Positions 9,451-16,711 of a DNA stretch of 60,306 nt are shown here, piece by piece. Every line of letters starts with the position of its first letter. Positions within the stretch are counted from its first letter, which is position 1. A program made the translations under genes and the position numbers. The notes below the pieces were generated by a model. The model was not told where the DNA came from. It was given only the letters and a program-made list of their open reading frames with translations, and did not search any database. Origin of the DNA: Myxococcales bacterium (GTDB lineage: Bacteria > Myxococcota_A > Polyangia > Polyangiales > Houyiibacteriaceae); the NCBI GenBank assembly GCA_019637115.1, contig JAHBWH010000029.1, positions 1 through 60,306 of the forward strand, written 5' to 3'.

Positions 9451-9451
9451 T
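9216..9451. repeat. Tandem duplication of a 118-bp unit
   Basis: Two near-identical copies (9216-9333 and 9334-9451) start CAGCCCCTCCCCCACGGGGC and end GGCTGAGCTTCTT. The period is exactly 118 bp, and the third CAG falls on the stop codon region of the minus-strand vWA gene. The copies differ at only a few bases in the middle (CGCTTCGCGAGC versus CGCTCCGCTCGC). Each unit contains a GGGGC-ATGAA-GCCCC hairpin. The high identity implies a recent duplication. Confidence 0.88.
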
Positions 9452-10668
9452 CAGATGAGCAGCGTGGGGCAGCCGAGGACGATCTCGACGACCGCGTCCC
9501 CGTCGAGCAGTCGTTCACAGATCGGACCCTGAACGACGATCGACGAGTGGTCCGGCGTGGTGTAGTTCCATGAGTCGACAGCAGGGTTCGAGCTCTGGCG
9601 GAGGACCGTGCGGTCCTCGCCGGCGAAGGTGACCCCGACGTTGACCTGACCCGGGTCGAACGAGCTCGGATCGGCACCGCGCGGAAGATCGAAGACGCAG
9701 CTGTCGAGGAATCTGCGCGCGATCTCTTGGAGGGCCTCCTCGAACTCTGCTCGGAAGCCGCTGGCGCTCACGTCGTAATGACAGCACTCCTGCGTGGGCC
9801 CCCCAACGCAGACGCTCCCCACGAAGGGGAGCGACGTGCAGCTCCCCCCCATGCAGTCGGCGTTGGTCGTGCAGGCTCGACCGTCGACGCTGCACATCGG
9901 CATGCACGTAGACGTGCGCGGGGTCCCGCCGTGGTGAGCGAGCCCGCTCAAGAAGTTGTTCGTGGTGGTCAACCCGACGGCGTACGTGCTCACGCCGTAG
10001 GCGAGGTGGTTGGTGCGCGCGGCGTCATGGATGGCGCGCTCATCGGCCTCGTTGCGTCGACAGTTCTCCGCTCCATCGGTCACGAGCACGACGCCCTTCT
10101 GACCAGGCGCCGCGAGCCCGAGCATGTACATCCACCCGGCCTCGACCGCGGCCATGGCAGGCGTCTGGTTGCCCGTCGGCGTGCGGCCGAGCGTCGTGCG
10201 AATTACGGCGCGGGTGACGCCGAGGCGATCGACCGCGACTTGCGGGGTCGGCGCGACGTCGCAGCCGTTCGCGGGGCCCGGGAAGAGCAAGAGCCCGACG
10301 TTCAACTCGTCGGGGACGGTCGCGAGCACATCGTTGATCGCGCGCGTCGCGATCTGCCAGCGCGACTCACCCATCGGGGGGCGGTTCCCGCGAGGGTCCT
10401 CTTGCATCGACGCCGAGTCGTCGAAGACGAGCAGGATGGACCCCGGCACGCGCTCGGTCGGGATGGTGGACGCACCACAGCCGTTTCGCGGGTCGAAAGG
10501 ATCGGGGAGAGGACCGACGTCGATTCCCATCGGGGCGTCCACGGCGGCGTCGAGGGCCGTGGTCGGACCGCCGTCCTCGCGGCCGCTGCCCGGCGGACGA
10601 TCGGAGCCGCCGCATGCGGTGATCTGGAGCGCGACCGCGACGAGTGAGACGAGCGAAGAGCGAGACAT
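9451..10668 (-). CDS. vWA-domain lipoprotein (paralogue 1)
   Basis: A 405-residue lipoprotein: signal peptide with lipobox about LQITAC (Cys19), a low-complexity Asp/Gly linker, then a von Willebrand factor A domain from about residue 75. The metal-binding MIDAS motif DDSAS and the later VVLVTDGAEN are intact, so divalent-metal-dependent protein binding is plausible. A Cys-rich insert with about eight cysteines (TSTCMPMCSVDGRACTTNADC and following) and a conserved C-terminus ending EIVLGCPTLLI follow. A clear GGAGGTG ribosome site precedes the ATG. The gene is divergent from a paralogue at 10902 with the same domain order. The function is unknown; surface display on the outer membrane is an inference from the lipobox. 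Confidence 0.85.
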   Translation of the reverse strand: MSRSSLVSLVAVALQITACGGSDRPPGSGREDGGPTTALDAAVDAPMGIDVGPLPDPFDPRNGCGASTIPTERVPGSILLVFDDSASMQEDPRGNRPPMGESRWQIATRAINDVLATVPDELNVGLLLFPGPANGCDVAPTPQVAVDRLGVTRAVIRTTLGRTPTGNQTPAMAAVEAGWMYMLGLAAPGQKGVVLVTDGAENCRRNEADERAIHDAARTNHLAYGVSTYAVGLTTTNNFLSGLAHHGGTPRTSTCMPMCSVDGRACTTNADCMGGSCTSLPFVGSVCVGGPTQECCHYDVSASGFRAEFEEALQEIARRFLDSCVFDLPRGADPSSFDPGQVNVGVTFAGEDRTVLRQSSNPAVDSWNYTTPDHSSIVVQGPICERLLDGDAVVEIVLGCPTLLI

Positions 10669-10901
10669 CCGAGCACCTCCGAGGGCGCCCAGGTGTGGGG
10701 CCCTGAGGGCGAGGATGGCTCACTCCGCCCAGCGCCAACCTTTCAGCGGATTGTGCGCGTGTGCGCGCTCACGAGTGCCCCCACCCGAGGTTCGTCCGGG
10801 TGTTCCCCTCGCGGCGAATACGAGTTCCACGAGACCGGAGTGAGGGTACACACGGGGAGGAGTGCAAAAACCGTATACCCCGTCTCCTCGGAGGTCCGTC
10901 G
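10669..10901. promoter_or_regulatory. Divergent promoter region of the vWA pair
   Basis: A 233-bp spacer separates the start codons of the two divergent paralogues. Both sides have a strong GGAGG ribosome site (plus strand at about 10890-10894). A TATACC box at about 10874 is a possible -10 for the plus-strand gene. The stretch GGGGAGGAG, then about 20 bases, then CTCCTC can pair and could involve the ribosome site. Confidence 0.4.
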
Positions 10902-12107
10902 ATGTCTCGTTGGCTTGGATTGTTCTCATTGATGGCGCTCATCGCGTGCGGGGACGATGACCGTCCTGGCCGTGACGGTGGCGGCGGCGGACTCGACGGC
11001 GGTGGCGGCGACGGGGACATTCTGCGTCCGGACGTCGGCCCTCAGCCGGACCCCTTCGACCCGCGCAACGGCTGCGGCTCGGCGGCGATCCAGACCGAGC
11101 AGGTCCCGGGATCGCTGCTGCTCGTCTTCGACGACTCGGGATCGATGACGAACGAGGTGGGCGGCGGCACCTACTGGAGCGTCGCCACGGGAGCCATCAA
11201 CTCCGTGCTCGAGAGCGTCTCCGACGAGCTCAGCGTCGGTCTTCTGCTCTTCCCCGGCCCCGCGAACGCGTGCGACATCAACCGCACGCCGCAGGTCGCG
11301 GTCGCGCCGCTCTCGGAGACGCGGACGGCGATTCGGAGCGCGCTCAGCATCACGCCGCGCGGCGGCGTGACGCCCATCATCAACGCGGCCGAGGCGGGGT
11401 GGCAGCACATGCTCTCGCTCGCCGTCCCCGGCCAGAATGGCGTCATCGTCGTCACGGACGGGGCGGAGAACTGCAGCCGCACCGGCGCCGATGAGCGCGC
11501 GGTCCACGACGCCGCCCGCACGAACAACCTCGCTTACGGGGTCAAGACCTTCGCGGTCGGGCTCACGACCTCGAACAGCCTGCTGAGCGGGCTCGCATAC
11601 TACGGCGGCACACCCCGCACCTCGACCTGCATGCCCGAGTGCTCGCCCAACGGCCGCGAGTGCACGACCAACGCCGACTGTGAGGGCGGCGCGCGCTGCG
11701 AGTCGGCGCTGCCCTTCCCGGTGCCGGGCTTCCCCGATCTGCGCGTCTGCCAGGGCGGGGCGGAGGCGGAGTGCTGCCACTACAACGTGAGCTCGGCGGG
11801 CTTCGCCAGCGAGTTCGAGACGGCGCTCCGCGAGATCGCCCAGCGCTTCCTCGACAGCTGCGTCTTCCGCCTGCCGCGTGGGACCGATCCGAGCATGTTC
11901 GACGCGGGCCAGGTCAACGTGGGCGTCACGTTCGATGGCGAGGACCGCACGGTGCTCCGCCGAAGCAGCGACCCAGACTCGAACTCGTGGAACTACACCT
12001 CGGATGAGTACGAGTCGATCGTGATCCAGGGCCCGATCTGCGAGCGCCTGCTCGACGAGAACGCCGTCGTGGAGATCGTGCTCGGCTGCCCGACCCTCCT
12101 CATCTGA
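10902..12107 (+). CDS. vWA-domain lipoprotein (paralogue 2)
   Basis: A 401-residue paralogue of the preceding gene, transcribed divergently. It has a short signal peptide with lipobox about LMALIAC, a Gly/Asp-rich linker of about 30 residues, and a vWA domain with MIDAS motif DDSGS and VIVVTDGAEN. The Cys-rich segment (TSTCMPECSPNGRECTTNADC and following) and the same C-terminal ending EIVLGCPTLLI are also present. The ATG at 10902 has GGAGG seven bases upstream; earlier in-frame starts lack a signal peptide. The two proteins align end to end, which points to gene duplication with inversion. They may bind a common partner or form a heteromer; the sequence does not show which. Confidence 0.85.
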   Translation: MSRWLGLFSLMALIACGDDDRPGRDGGGGGLDGGGGDGDILRPDVGPQPDPFDPRNGCGSAAIQTEQVPGSLLLVFDDSGSMTNEVGGGTYWSVATGAINSVLESVSDELSVGLLLFPGPANACDINRTPQVAVAPLSETRTAIRSALSITPRGGVTPIINAAEAGWQHMLSLAVPGQNGVIVVTDGAENCSRTGADERAVHDAARTNNLAYGVKTFAVGLTTSNSLLSGLAYYGGTPRTSTCMPECSPNGRECTTNADCEGGARCESALPFPVPGFPDLRVCQGGAEAECCHYNVSSAGFASEFETALREIAQRFLDSCVFRLPRGTDPSMFDAGQVNVGVTFDGEDRTVLRRSSDPDSNSWNYTSDEYESIVIQGPICERLLDENAVVEIVLGCPTLLI

Positions 12108-12431
12108 TCGGACGCGCGGGGAGGGCGCCGCGTGTCGCCCTCCCTCCGCGCCTCAGCCTCGGGCCCCGGACACGGCCCCGGACGCGGCCCCGGACACGGC
12201 CCCGGACACGGCCCCGGACACGGCCCCGGACACACGGCCCCGGACACACGGCCCCGGACCACACGGTCTCGGACACGGCCCCGCGCCCCTCGCGGCCTCG
12301 AGCGCGTGGCTCGAAGGACCAGATGACCGGCCGAGTCTTCGGTCGTCCGCCGGTGATCGCGCGTCTTCTTTCCGGTGAACGCACCTGTCGCCTTGCCCCC
12401 GCCCCCCCTCCGCCGCCATCCTCCCGCCGCC
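12108..12431. repeat. CGGWCN array B (12- and 14-bp units) upstream of hisC
   Basis: The core at about 12160-12285 repeats GGCCCCGGACAC about ten times, with two 14-bp variants (an extra AC) and one GGTCTCGGACAC unit near the 3' end. The unit is the CGGACA-CGGCCC form of the hexamer family. The rest of the 324-bp gap is Pro/Arg-codon-rich sequence without a convincing gene. No promoter for hisC was recognised. Confidence 0.85.
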
Positions 12432-13529
12432 ATGGATGACCTCGTCCCGCCCAACGTGGCGCGTTGCGTGCCGTATCAGCCCGGCAAGCCTCTCTCGGAG
12501 CTCGCCCGGGAGTACGGCGTGGTCGACGCGGTGAAGCTGGCCTCGAACGAGAACCCACTCGGCCCCTCGCCGAAGGTCGTGGCCGCCCTCCAGGCCGCGC
12601 TCTCCGAGCTGCACTTCTACCCCGACGGCGCCGCGTACGACCTCCGCCACGACCTCGCGCGCCACCACGGCGTGCCGATGAGCGAGGTGGTCCTCGGCAA
12701 CGGGAGCAACGAGCTCATCGACCTCGTCGTGCGCACCTTTGCGACCCGCGACGACCACGCCGTCTTCGGCCACCCGAGCTTCGTCTGTTACCCGATGAGC
12801 TGCACCGCCGCGGGCGTGCCCTTCTCCGCGGTGCCCCTGAAGGGGAACCTCGCGTGGGACGCCGACGCGCTCCTCGCCGCCGTCGAGCCGCGCACCAAGC
12901 TCCTCTTCATCGCCAACCCCAACAACCCCACGGGCGCGCACATGGGGGCGGCGGATCTCGAGCGCGTGCTGCGCGCGCTCCCCGAGCGCGTCATCGCCGT
13001 CCTCGACGAGGCCTACGTCGAGTTCGCGGACGCGCCCGACTTCGCGTCCGCGCTCACGATGCGCGGCCTCCGCGAGCGCCTGCTGATCCTCCGGACCTTC
13101 TCGAAGGCCTACGGCATCGCAGGCCTCCGCGTCGGCTACGCCATCGGCCCAGCGCACGTCGTCGACTTCCTCCACCGCGTCCGCGCGCCCTTCAACGTCT
13201 CATCGCTCGGGCAGGTGGGCGCGCGCGCCGCGCTGCAGGATCCCGACCACGTCGCGCGCTACGTCGCGCTCAACGCGCGCGAACGCGCCCGCGTCGGCGC
13301 GGCGCTCCGAGAGCTCGGGCTCGCGGTGGCGCCGAGCCAGGCGAACTTCCTCCTCGTCGACTTCGCGCGCCCTGGCCGCGAGGTCTACGAGGCGCTCTTG
13401 CGGCTCGGCGTCATCGTGCGCGCGATGCCCGCCCCCATCGACACGTGGCTCCGCATCACCCTCGGGACGGAGCCCCAAAACGACCGGCTGATCGCAGCCG
13501 TGCGGGAGGTCCTCGATGCGAATGCGTGA
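12432..13529 (+). CDS. hisC: Histidinol-phosphate aminotransferase HisC
   Basis: A 365-residue fold-type I PLP enzyme that makes L-histidinol phosphate from imidazole-acetol phosphate and glutamate. Visible are the N-terminal LASNENPLGPSP, the ANPNNPTG substrate/cofactor loop, DEAYVEF and the PLP lysine in TFSKAYGIAGLRVGYAI; the C-terminal Arg of WLRITLGT binds phosphate. The ATG at 12432 gives the standard length; a GTG at 12375 would add 19 Pro-rich residues. Neither has a strong ribosome site. The next gene starts inside its last codons. It lies apart from the hisBHAF cluster at 20.1 kb. Confidence 0.93.
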   Translation: MDDLVPPNVARCVPYQPGKPLSELAREYGVVDAVKLASNENPLGPSPKVVAALQAALSELHFYPDGAAYDLRHDLARHHGVPMSEVVLGNGSNELIDLVVRTFATRDDHAVFGHPSFVCYPMSCTAAGVPFSAVPLKGNLAWDADALLAAVEPRTKLLFIANPNNPTGAHMGAADLERVLRALPERVIAVLDEAYVEFADAPDFASALTMRGLRERLLILRTFSKAYGIAGLRVGYAIGPAHVVDFLHRVRAPFNVSSLGQVGARAALQDPDHVARYVALNARERARVGAALRELGLAVAPSQANFLLVDFARPGREVYEALLRLGVIVRAMPAPIDTWLRITLGTEPQNDRLIAAVREVLDANA

Positions 13530-14523
13530 TCGTGTCTCGTGCTCGGCTCTCTTCTGGCTCGTCGTCGCTGCGTGCGGAGGCGCGCAGGCGCCCGACGCGG
13601 AGGCGGTGGAGGTCGGCGTCGGCGCCGGCGGGCTCCAGCTCCCGGCTGAGGCGTACCTCCCTGGCGACACCTTCGGCGTGGTGGAGCTTCAGCTCGGCGC
13701 CGTGCGCAGCTCGCCCTACTACGAGCCCATGCGGGCGCTCTTGGCGAGTGCATCGGAGCGGGGCGGCGCGGACGGTCTCTCGGAGGTGCTCCCCGAGCTG
13801 CTGCAGCGGCTCGACGGGGTGACGATCGCGTTCGGCGCGCTCGACGGAAACCCGGCCGAGCTGACCGGCGTCATCCTGCGGGGAAGCTTCACGGTCGAGG
13901 AGGCGACGCGGTGGATGTCGCGGCTCGATCAGGGCGGCGACGAGCCCGCCGAGTCGCTCGTGATCGCGGGGCGCCCCGCGCTCGCCAAGCGCGAGGGGCT
14001 GCTCGTCCAGATCGACGCGACGACGTGGATCCTGGGGCCGCGCGCGCACCTCGCGCGGCGGGTCGAGGCGCCCTCGATGCCGGCGGCGCTCTCCGATCCG
14101 GCCTACCTGGACGCCGCGAGCCGATCGAGCATCGGCGCGCCGGCGCTGCGGCTCACCGCGCTCGCCGTCCCGCCGATGCAGGACGTGGTCGCCAGCGAGT
14201 GGGGGCTCGACCCGGCGCAGGCGGCGCACCTGCGCGCGATCGGCGCCGCGGTCGGCGTGAGCGACGGGATCGACGCCGAAGCGCACGTGCTCACGAGCGA
14301 CGCCTCGCTCGCGGCCGCGATCGTGCAGCGCGTGACGATGCAGCGCGACGCGCTCTCGTCGCAGCCGCCGGTGCGGATGCTCGGCCTCGGCAACATCCTC
14401 GACTCGGCGCGCCTCGACCAGGCGGGCACCGACGCCTCCCTGCGGATCCAGGTGCCGGACGGCACCGTCCGGATGGTGCTCGGCATGTTGCAAGGCTTCC
14501 TCCAGATGGGAGGCGCCGAATGA
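13516..14523 (+). CDS. Putative lipoprotein of unknown function
   Basis: A 335-residue protein with a signal peptide ending in a lipobox (LVVAAC, Cys20) followed by GGAQ. The mature part has no family I recognise; it is Ala/Leu-rich, predicted mixed alpha/beta, with only the lipobox cysteine. Its start overlaps the end of hisC by 14 bases, and its stop overlaps the aroA start (ATGA), so it is cotranslated with two amino-acid biosynthesis genes. Two ATG codons, at 13516 and 13522, are both possible. The coupling looks structural for the operon rather than functional. Confidence 0.75.
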   Translation: MRMRDRVSCSALFWLVVAACGGAQAPDAEAVEVGVGAGGLQLPAEAYLPGDTFGVVELQLGAVRSSPYYEPMRALLASASERGGADGLSEVLPELLQRLDGVTIAFGALDGNPAELTGVILRGSFTVEEATRWMSRLDQGGDEPAESLVIAGRPALAKREGLLVQIDATTWILGPRAHLARRVEAPSMPAALSDPAYLDAASRSSIGAPALRLTALAVPPMQDVVASEWGLDPAQAAHLRAIGAAVGVSDGIDAEAHVLTSDASLAAAIVQRVTMQRDALSSQPPVRMLGLGNILDSARLDQAGTDASLRIQVPDGTVRMVLGMLQGFLQMGGAE

Positions 14524-15887
14524 AGCTGCTGGTCCGGGCGAGCGGGCCGCTCCGCGGCAAGGTGCGCGTTCCCGGGGACAAATCGATCGGGCATCGCGCC
14601 GTCCTCTTCGCGTCGCTCGCGCGGGGTCGCTGCGTCGTCCGCGGGCTGAGCGGCGGCGAGGACAACCTCGCGACCCTCGCGGCGATGCGCGCGATGGGCG
14701 TCGGCGTGCAGGTCGACGGCAACGACGCCGTGATCGACGGCGTCGGCCTGCGCGGGCTCTCGATGCCGTCCGGCGTCGTCGACTGCGGCAACTCCGGCAC
14801 GACGATGCGCCTCTTCGCCGGCCTGCTCTCCGCGCAGCGCTTCGGCACCCGGCTCGTGGGCGACGCCTCGCTGACGCGGCGACCGATGGGGCGCGTCGTG
14901 GGTCCGCTGCGGGCGCGGGGGGCGCACATCGCGGGGAGCGACCGAGACGGGCGGCCCGCGCCGGACCTCGAGGCGTGTTACCCGCCGCTCTCGGTCGCGC
15001 CGCTGGTCGAGGGAGAGTCGCTGCTCGGCATCGAATACGACATGCCCGTCGCCAGCGCGCAGGTGAAGAGCTGCCTCTTGCTCAGCGGGCTCTACGCGGC
15101 AGGACCCACGACGTTGCGCGAGCCCGTGCTCAGCCGAGATCACACCGAGCGCATGCTCCTCTCGCTCGGCGTACCGCTGCGCACGATGGGCTCGGTCGTG
15201 CACCTCGATCCGGAGGGGATCGACGGCGTCCGCTGGGACGGCGGCTGGGATCCGTTCACCTGGGAGGTTCCCGGTGACCCCTCGAGCGCGGCCTTCTTGC
15301 TCGCGGCGGCGCTGATGGTGCCGGGCAGCGAGCTGACGGTCGAGGGCGTCGGCGTGAACCCGACGCGGACGGGCTTCTTCGACCTCTTGCGGATGCTCGG
15401 CACGCCGGCCGAGGTGGAGCCGAAGCCGGAGGCCGCGGGAGGCGAACCGCGCGCGGACCTGCACATGCGGCACGCGCGCGTGCGCGGAGGGCTCGCGGGC
15501 GGGGAGCTCATCGTGCGCATGATCGACGAGGTGCCGGTCCTCTGCGCGCTCGCGACCTGCGCCAAGGGGGTCGTCGAGGTGCGCGACGCCGCGGAGCTCC
15601 GCGTGAAGGAGAGCGACCGCATCGCCACGATGGGCGCGGTCCTCCGAGCGTTCGGGGCGCCCTGCGAGGAGCTCGAGGACGGCATGAAGGTCGAGGGCGG
15701 CGCGAAGCTCCGGGCCGCGACCGTGCAGAGCCACGGGGATCACCGCATCGCGATGTCGGCGGCGCTGCTCGGCCTGGTGGCCGAGGGCGAGACCGTGGTC
15801 GAGGACGCGGACTGCATCGCGACGAGCTTCCCGACCTTCGTGCCGCTGCTGCGCTCGCTGGGCGCGGACCTCGAGGAGGTCCCGTGA
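14520..15887 (+). CDS. aroA: 3-Phosphoshikimate 1-carboxyvinyltransferase (EPSP synthase)
   Basis: A 455-residue EPSP synthase that joins shikimate-3-phosphate and PEP in the aromatic pathway. Motifs: PGDKSIGHR near residue 20 (Ile-Gly in place of the usual Ile-Ser), GNSGTTMRL for phosphate binding, RRPMGRVV, SAQVKSCLLLSGL, the active-site LSRDHTERML, and KESDRI with GDHRIAM near the C-terminus. The pattern is closer to the Bacillus-like class than to the E. coli class. The ATG overlaps the previous stop by four bases and the stop overlaps cmk. The aroA-cmk-rpsA order is common in bacteria. Confidence 0.95.
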   Translation: MKLLVRASGPLRGKVRVPGDKSIGHRAVLFASLARGRCVVRGLSGGEDNLATLAAMRAMGVGVQVDGNDAVIDGVGLRGLSMPSGVVDCGNSGTTMRLFAGLLSAQRFGTRLVGDASLTRRPMGRVVGPLRARGAHIAGSDRDGRPAPDLEACYPPLSVAPLVEGESLLGIEYDMPVASAQVKSCLLLSGLYAAGPTTLREPVLSRDHTERMLLSLGVPLRTMGSVVHLDPEGIDGVRWDGGWDPFTWEVPGDPSSAAFLLAAALMVPGSELTVEGVGVNPTRTGFFDLLRMLGTPAEVEPKPEAAGGEPRADLHMRHARVRGGLAGGELIVRMIDEVPVLCALATCAKGVVEVRDAAELRVKESDRIATMGAVLRAFGAPCEELEDGMKVEGGAKLRAATVQSHGDHRIAMSAALLGLVAEGETVVEDADCIATSFPTFVPLLRSLGADLEEVP

Positions 15888-16564
15888 GCCGCGCGCGCGC
15901 CGTCGTCGCCCTCGATGGTCCGGCCGGGGCGGGCAAGAGCACGGTCGCTCGGCAGGTCGCGGACGCCCTCGGCTACGTGCTCGTCGACACCGGCGCGCTC
16001 TACCGGGGGCTCGCGCTGGCCGCCAAGGAGCGGGGCGTGAGCTGGGAGGACGGCCCCGCGCTCGGCGCGCTCGCCGGCGCGCTCGACCTGCGCTTCGAGG
16101 CGACCGCGGGGGGGCCGCGCCTCTGCCTCGACGGCGCGGACCGCGAGGACGCCATCCGGACCCTCGAGATGGGCGACGGGGCGAGCCGCGTGAGCCGCCA
16201 CCCCGAGGTGCGCGACGCCCTCCTCGGGCTGCAGCGGGCGCTCGGCCAGGACGGCGGGGTGGTGCTGGAGGGGCGGGACATCGGCACGGTGGTCTTCCCC
16301 GACGCCGAGGTGAAGGTCTTCCTCACCGCCTCGGCCGAGGCTCGCGCCGAGCGCCGGGTCAAGGATCTCGAGGCCCGCGGCCAGGTCGCGGCCTTCGACG
16401 AGGTGCTCGCGGGCATCGTCGAGCGCGACGAGCGCGACTCCTCGAGGGCGGTCGCGCCGCTCGTCCCGGCCCCCGACGCGGTCCACGTCGACACCACCGG
16501 GATGACGCTCGAGCAGGTCGTCGCACGGGTCGTCGAGATCGCGCGCGGGGCCGCCGCGCGTTGA
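15884..16564 (+). CDS. cmk: Cytidylate kinase
   Basis: A 226-residue (d)CMP kinase that makes CDP/dCDP for nucleic acid and lipid precursors. The P-loop is GPAGAGKST at about residues 12-20. VDTGALYRGLAL binds the nucleotide, LEGRDIGTVVFPDA is the conserved NMP-binding segment, and RRxKDLEARG with ERDERDSSR forms the lid. It begins at a GTG overlapping the aroA stop. The bases of its own stop codon lie inside the -35 box of the rpsA promoter. Confidence 0.94.
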   Translation: MSRARAVVALDGPAGAGKSTVARQVADALGYVLVDTGALYRGLALAAKERGVSWEDGPALGALAGALDLRFEATAGGPRLCLDGADREDAIRTLEMGDGASRVSRHPEVRDALLGLQRALGQDGGVVLEGRDIGTVVFPDAEVKVFLTASAEARAERRVKDLEARGQVAAFDEVLAGIVERDERDSSRAVAPLVPAPDAVHVDTTGMTLEQVVARVVEIARGAAAR

Positions 16565-16589
16565 CACGACGCGCCCCCCTTGCTAACCC
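16561..16589 (+). promoter_or_regulatory. Sigma70-type promoter of rpsA
   Basis: TTGACA (16561-16566) is followed after exactly 17 bases by TAACCC (16584-16589). The -35 box overlaps the end of cmk. Transcription would begin near 16596 and give a leader of about 115 bases that includes a strong hairpin. This is the best promoter match in the window and fits the high expression expected for ribosomal protein S1. Confidence 0.7.
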
Positions 16590-16620
16590 GCGCTTTCTGC
16601 GTCCAAGCCGACGCGACCCA

Positions 16621-16644
16621 GCCCGCGCCACTGGTGGCGCGGGC
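16621..16644 (+). promoter_or_regulatory. 10-bp perfect hairpin in the rpsA leader
   Basis: GCCCGCGCCA, loop CTGG, TGGCGCGGGC forms a perfect 10-bp stem about 25 bases after the predicted start of transcription and about 70 bases before the rpsA ATG. No T-run follows, so it is not a clear terminator. In other bacteria S1 represses its own mRNA by binding structured leader RNA; this hairpin is a candidate for the same role. Confidence 0.5.
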
Positions 16645-16711
16645 TTCGAACGTCCGACCCTTGCCGAGCTGCTCGCCACTCGGCCGAGACAGCCCGCCCT
16701 CAACCCTCTAC

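Noticed and set aside
12153-13175. Long minus-strand frame across hisC and array B
   Set aside because: It is a shadow frame of hisC extended by the repeat; it has no domain, and hisC on the plus strand has all active-site motifs.
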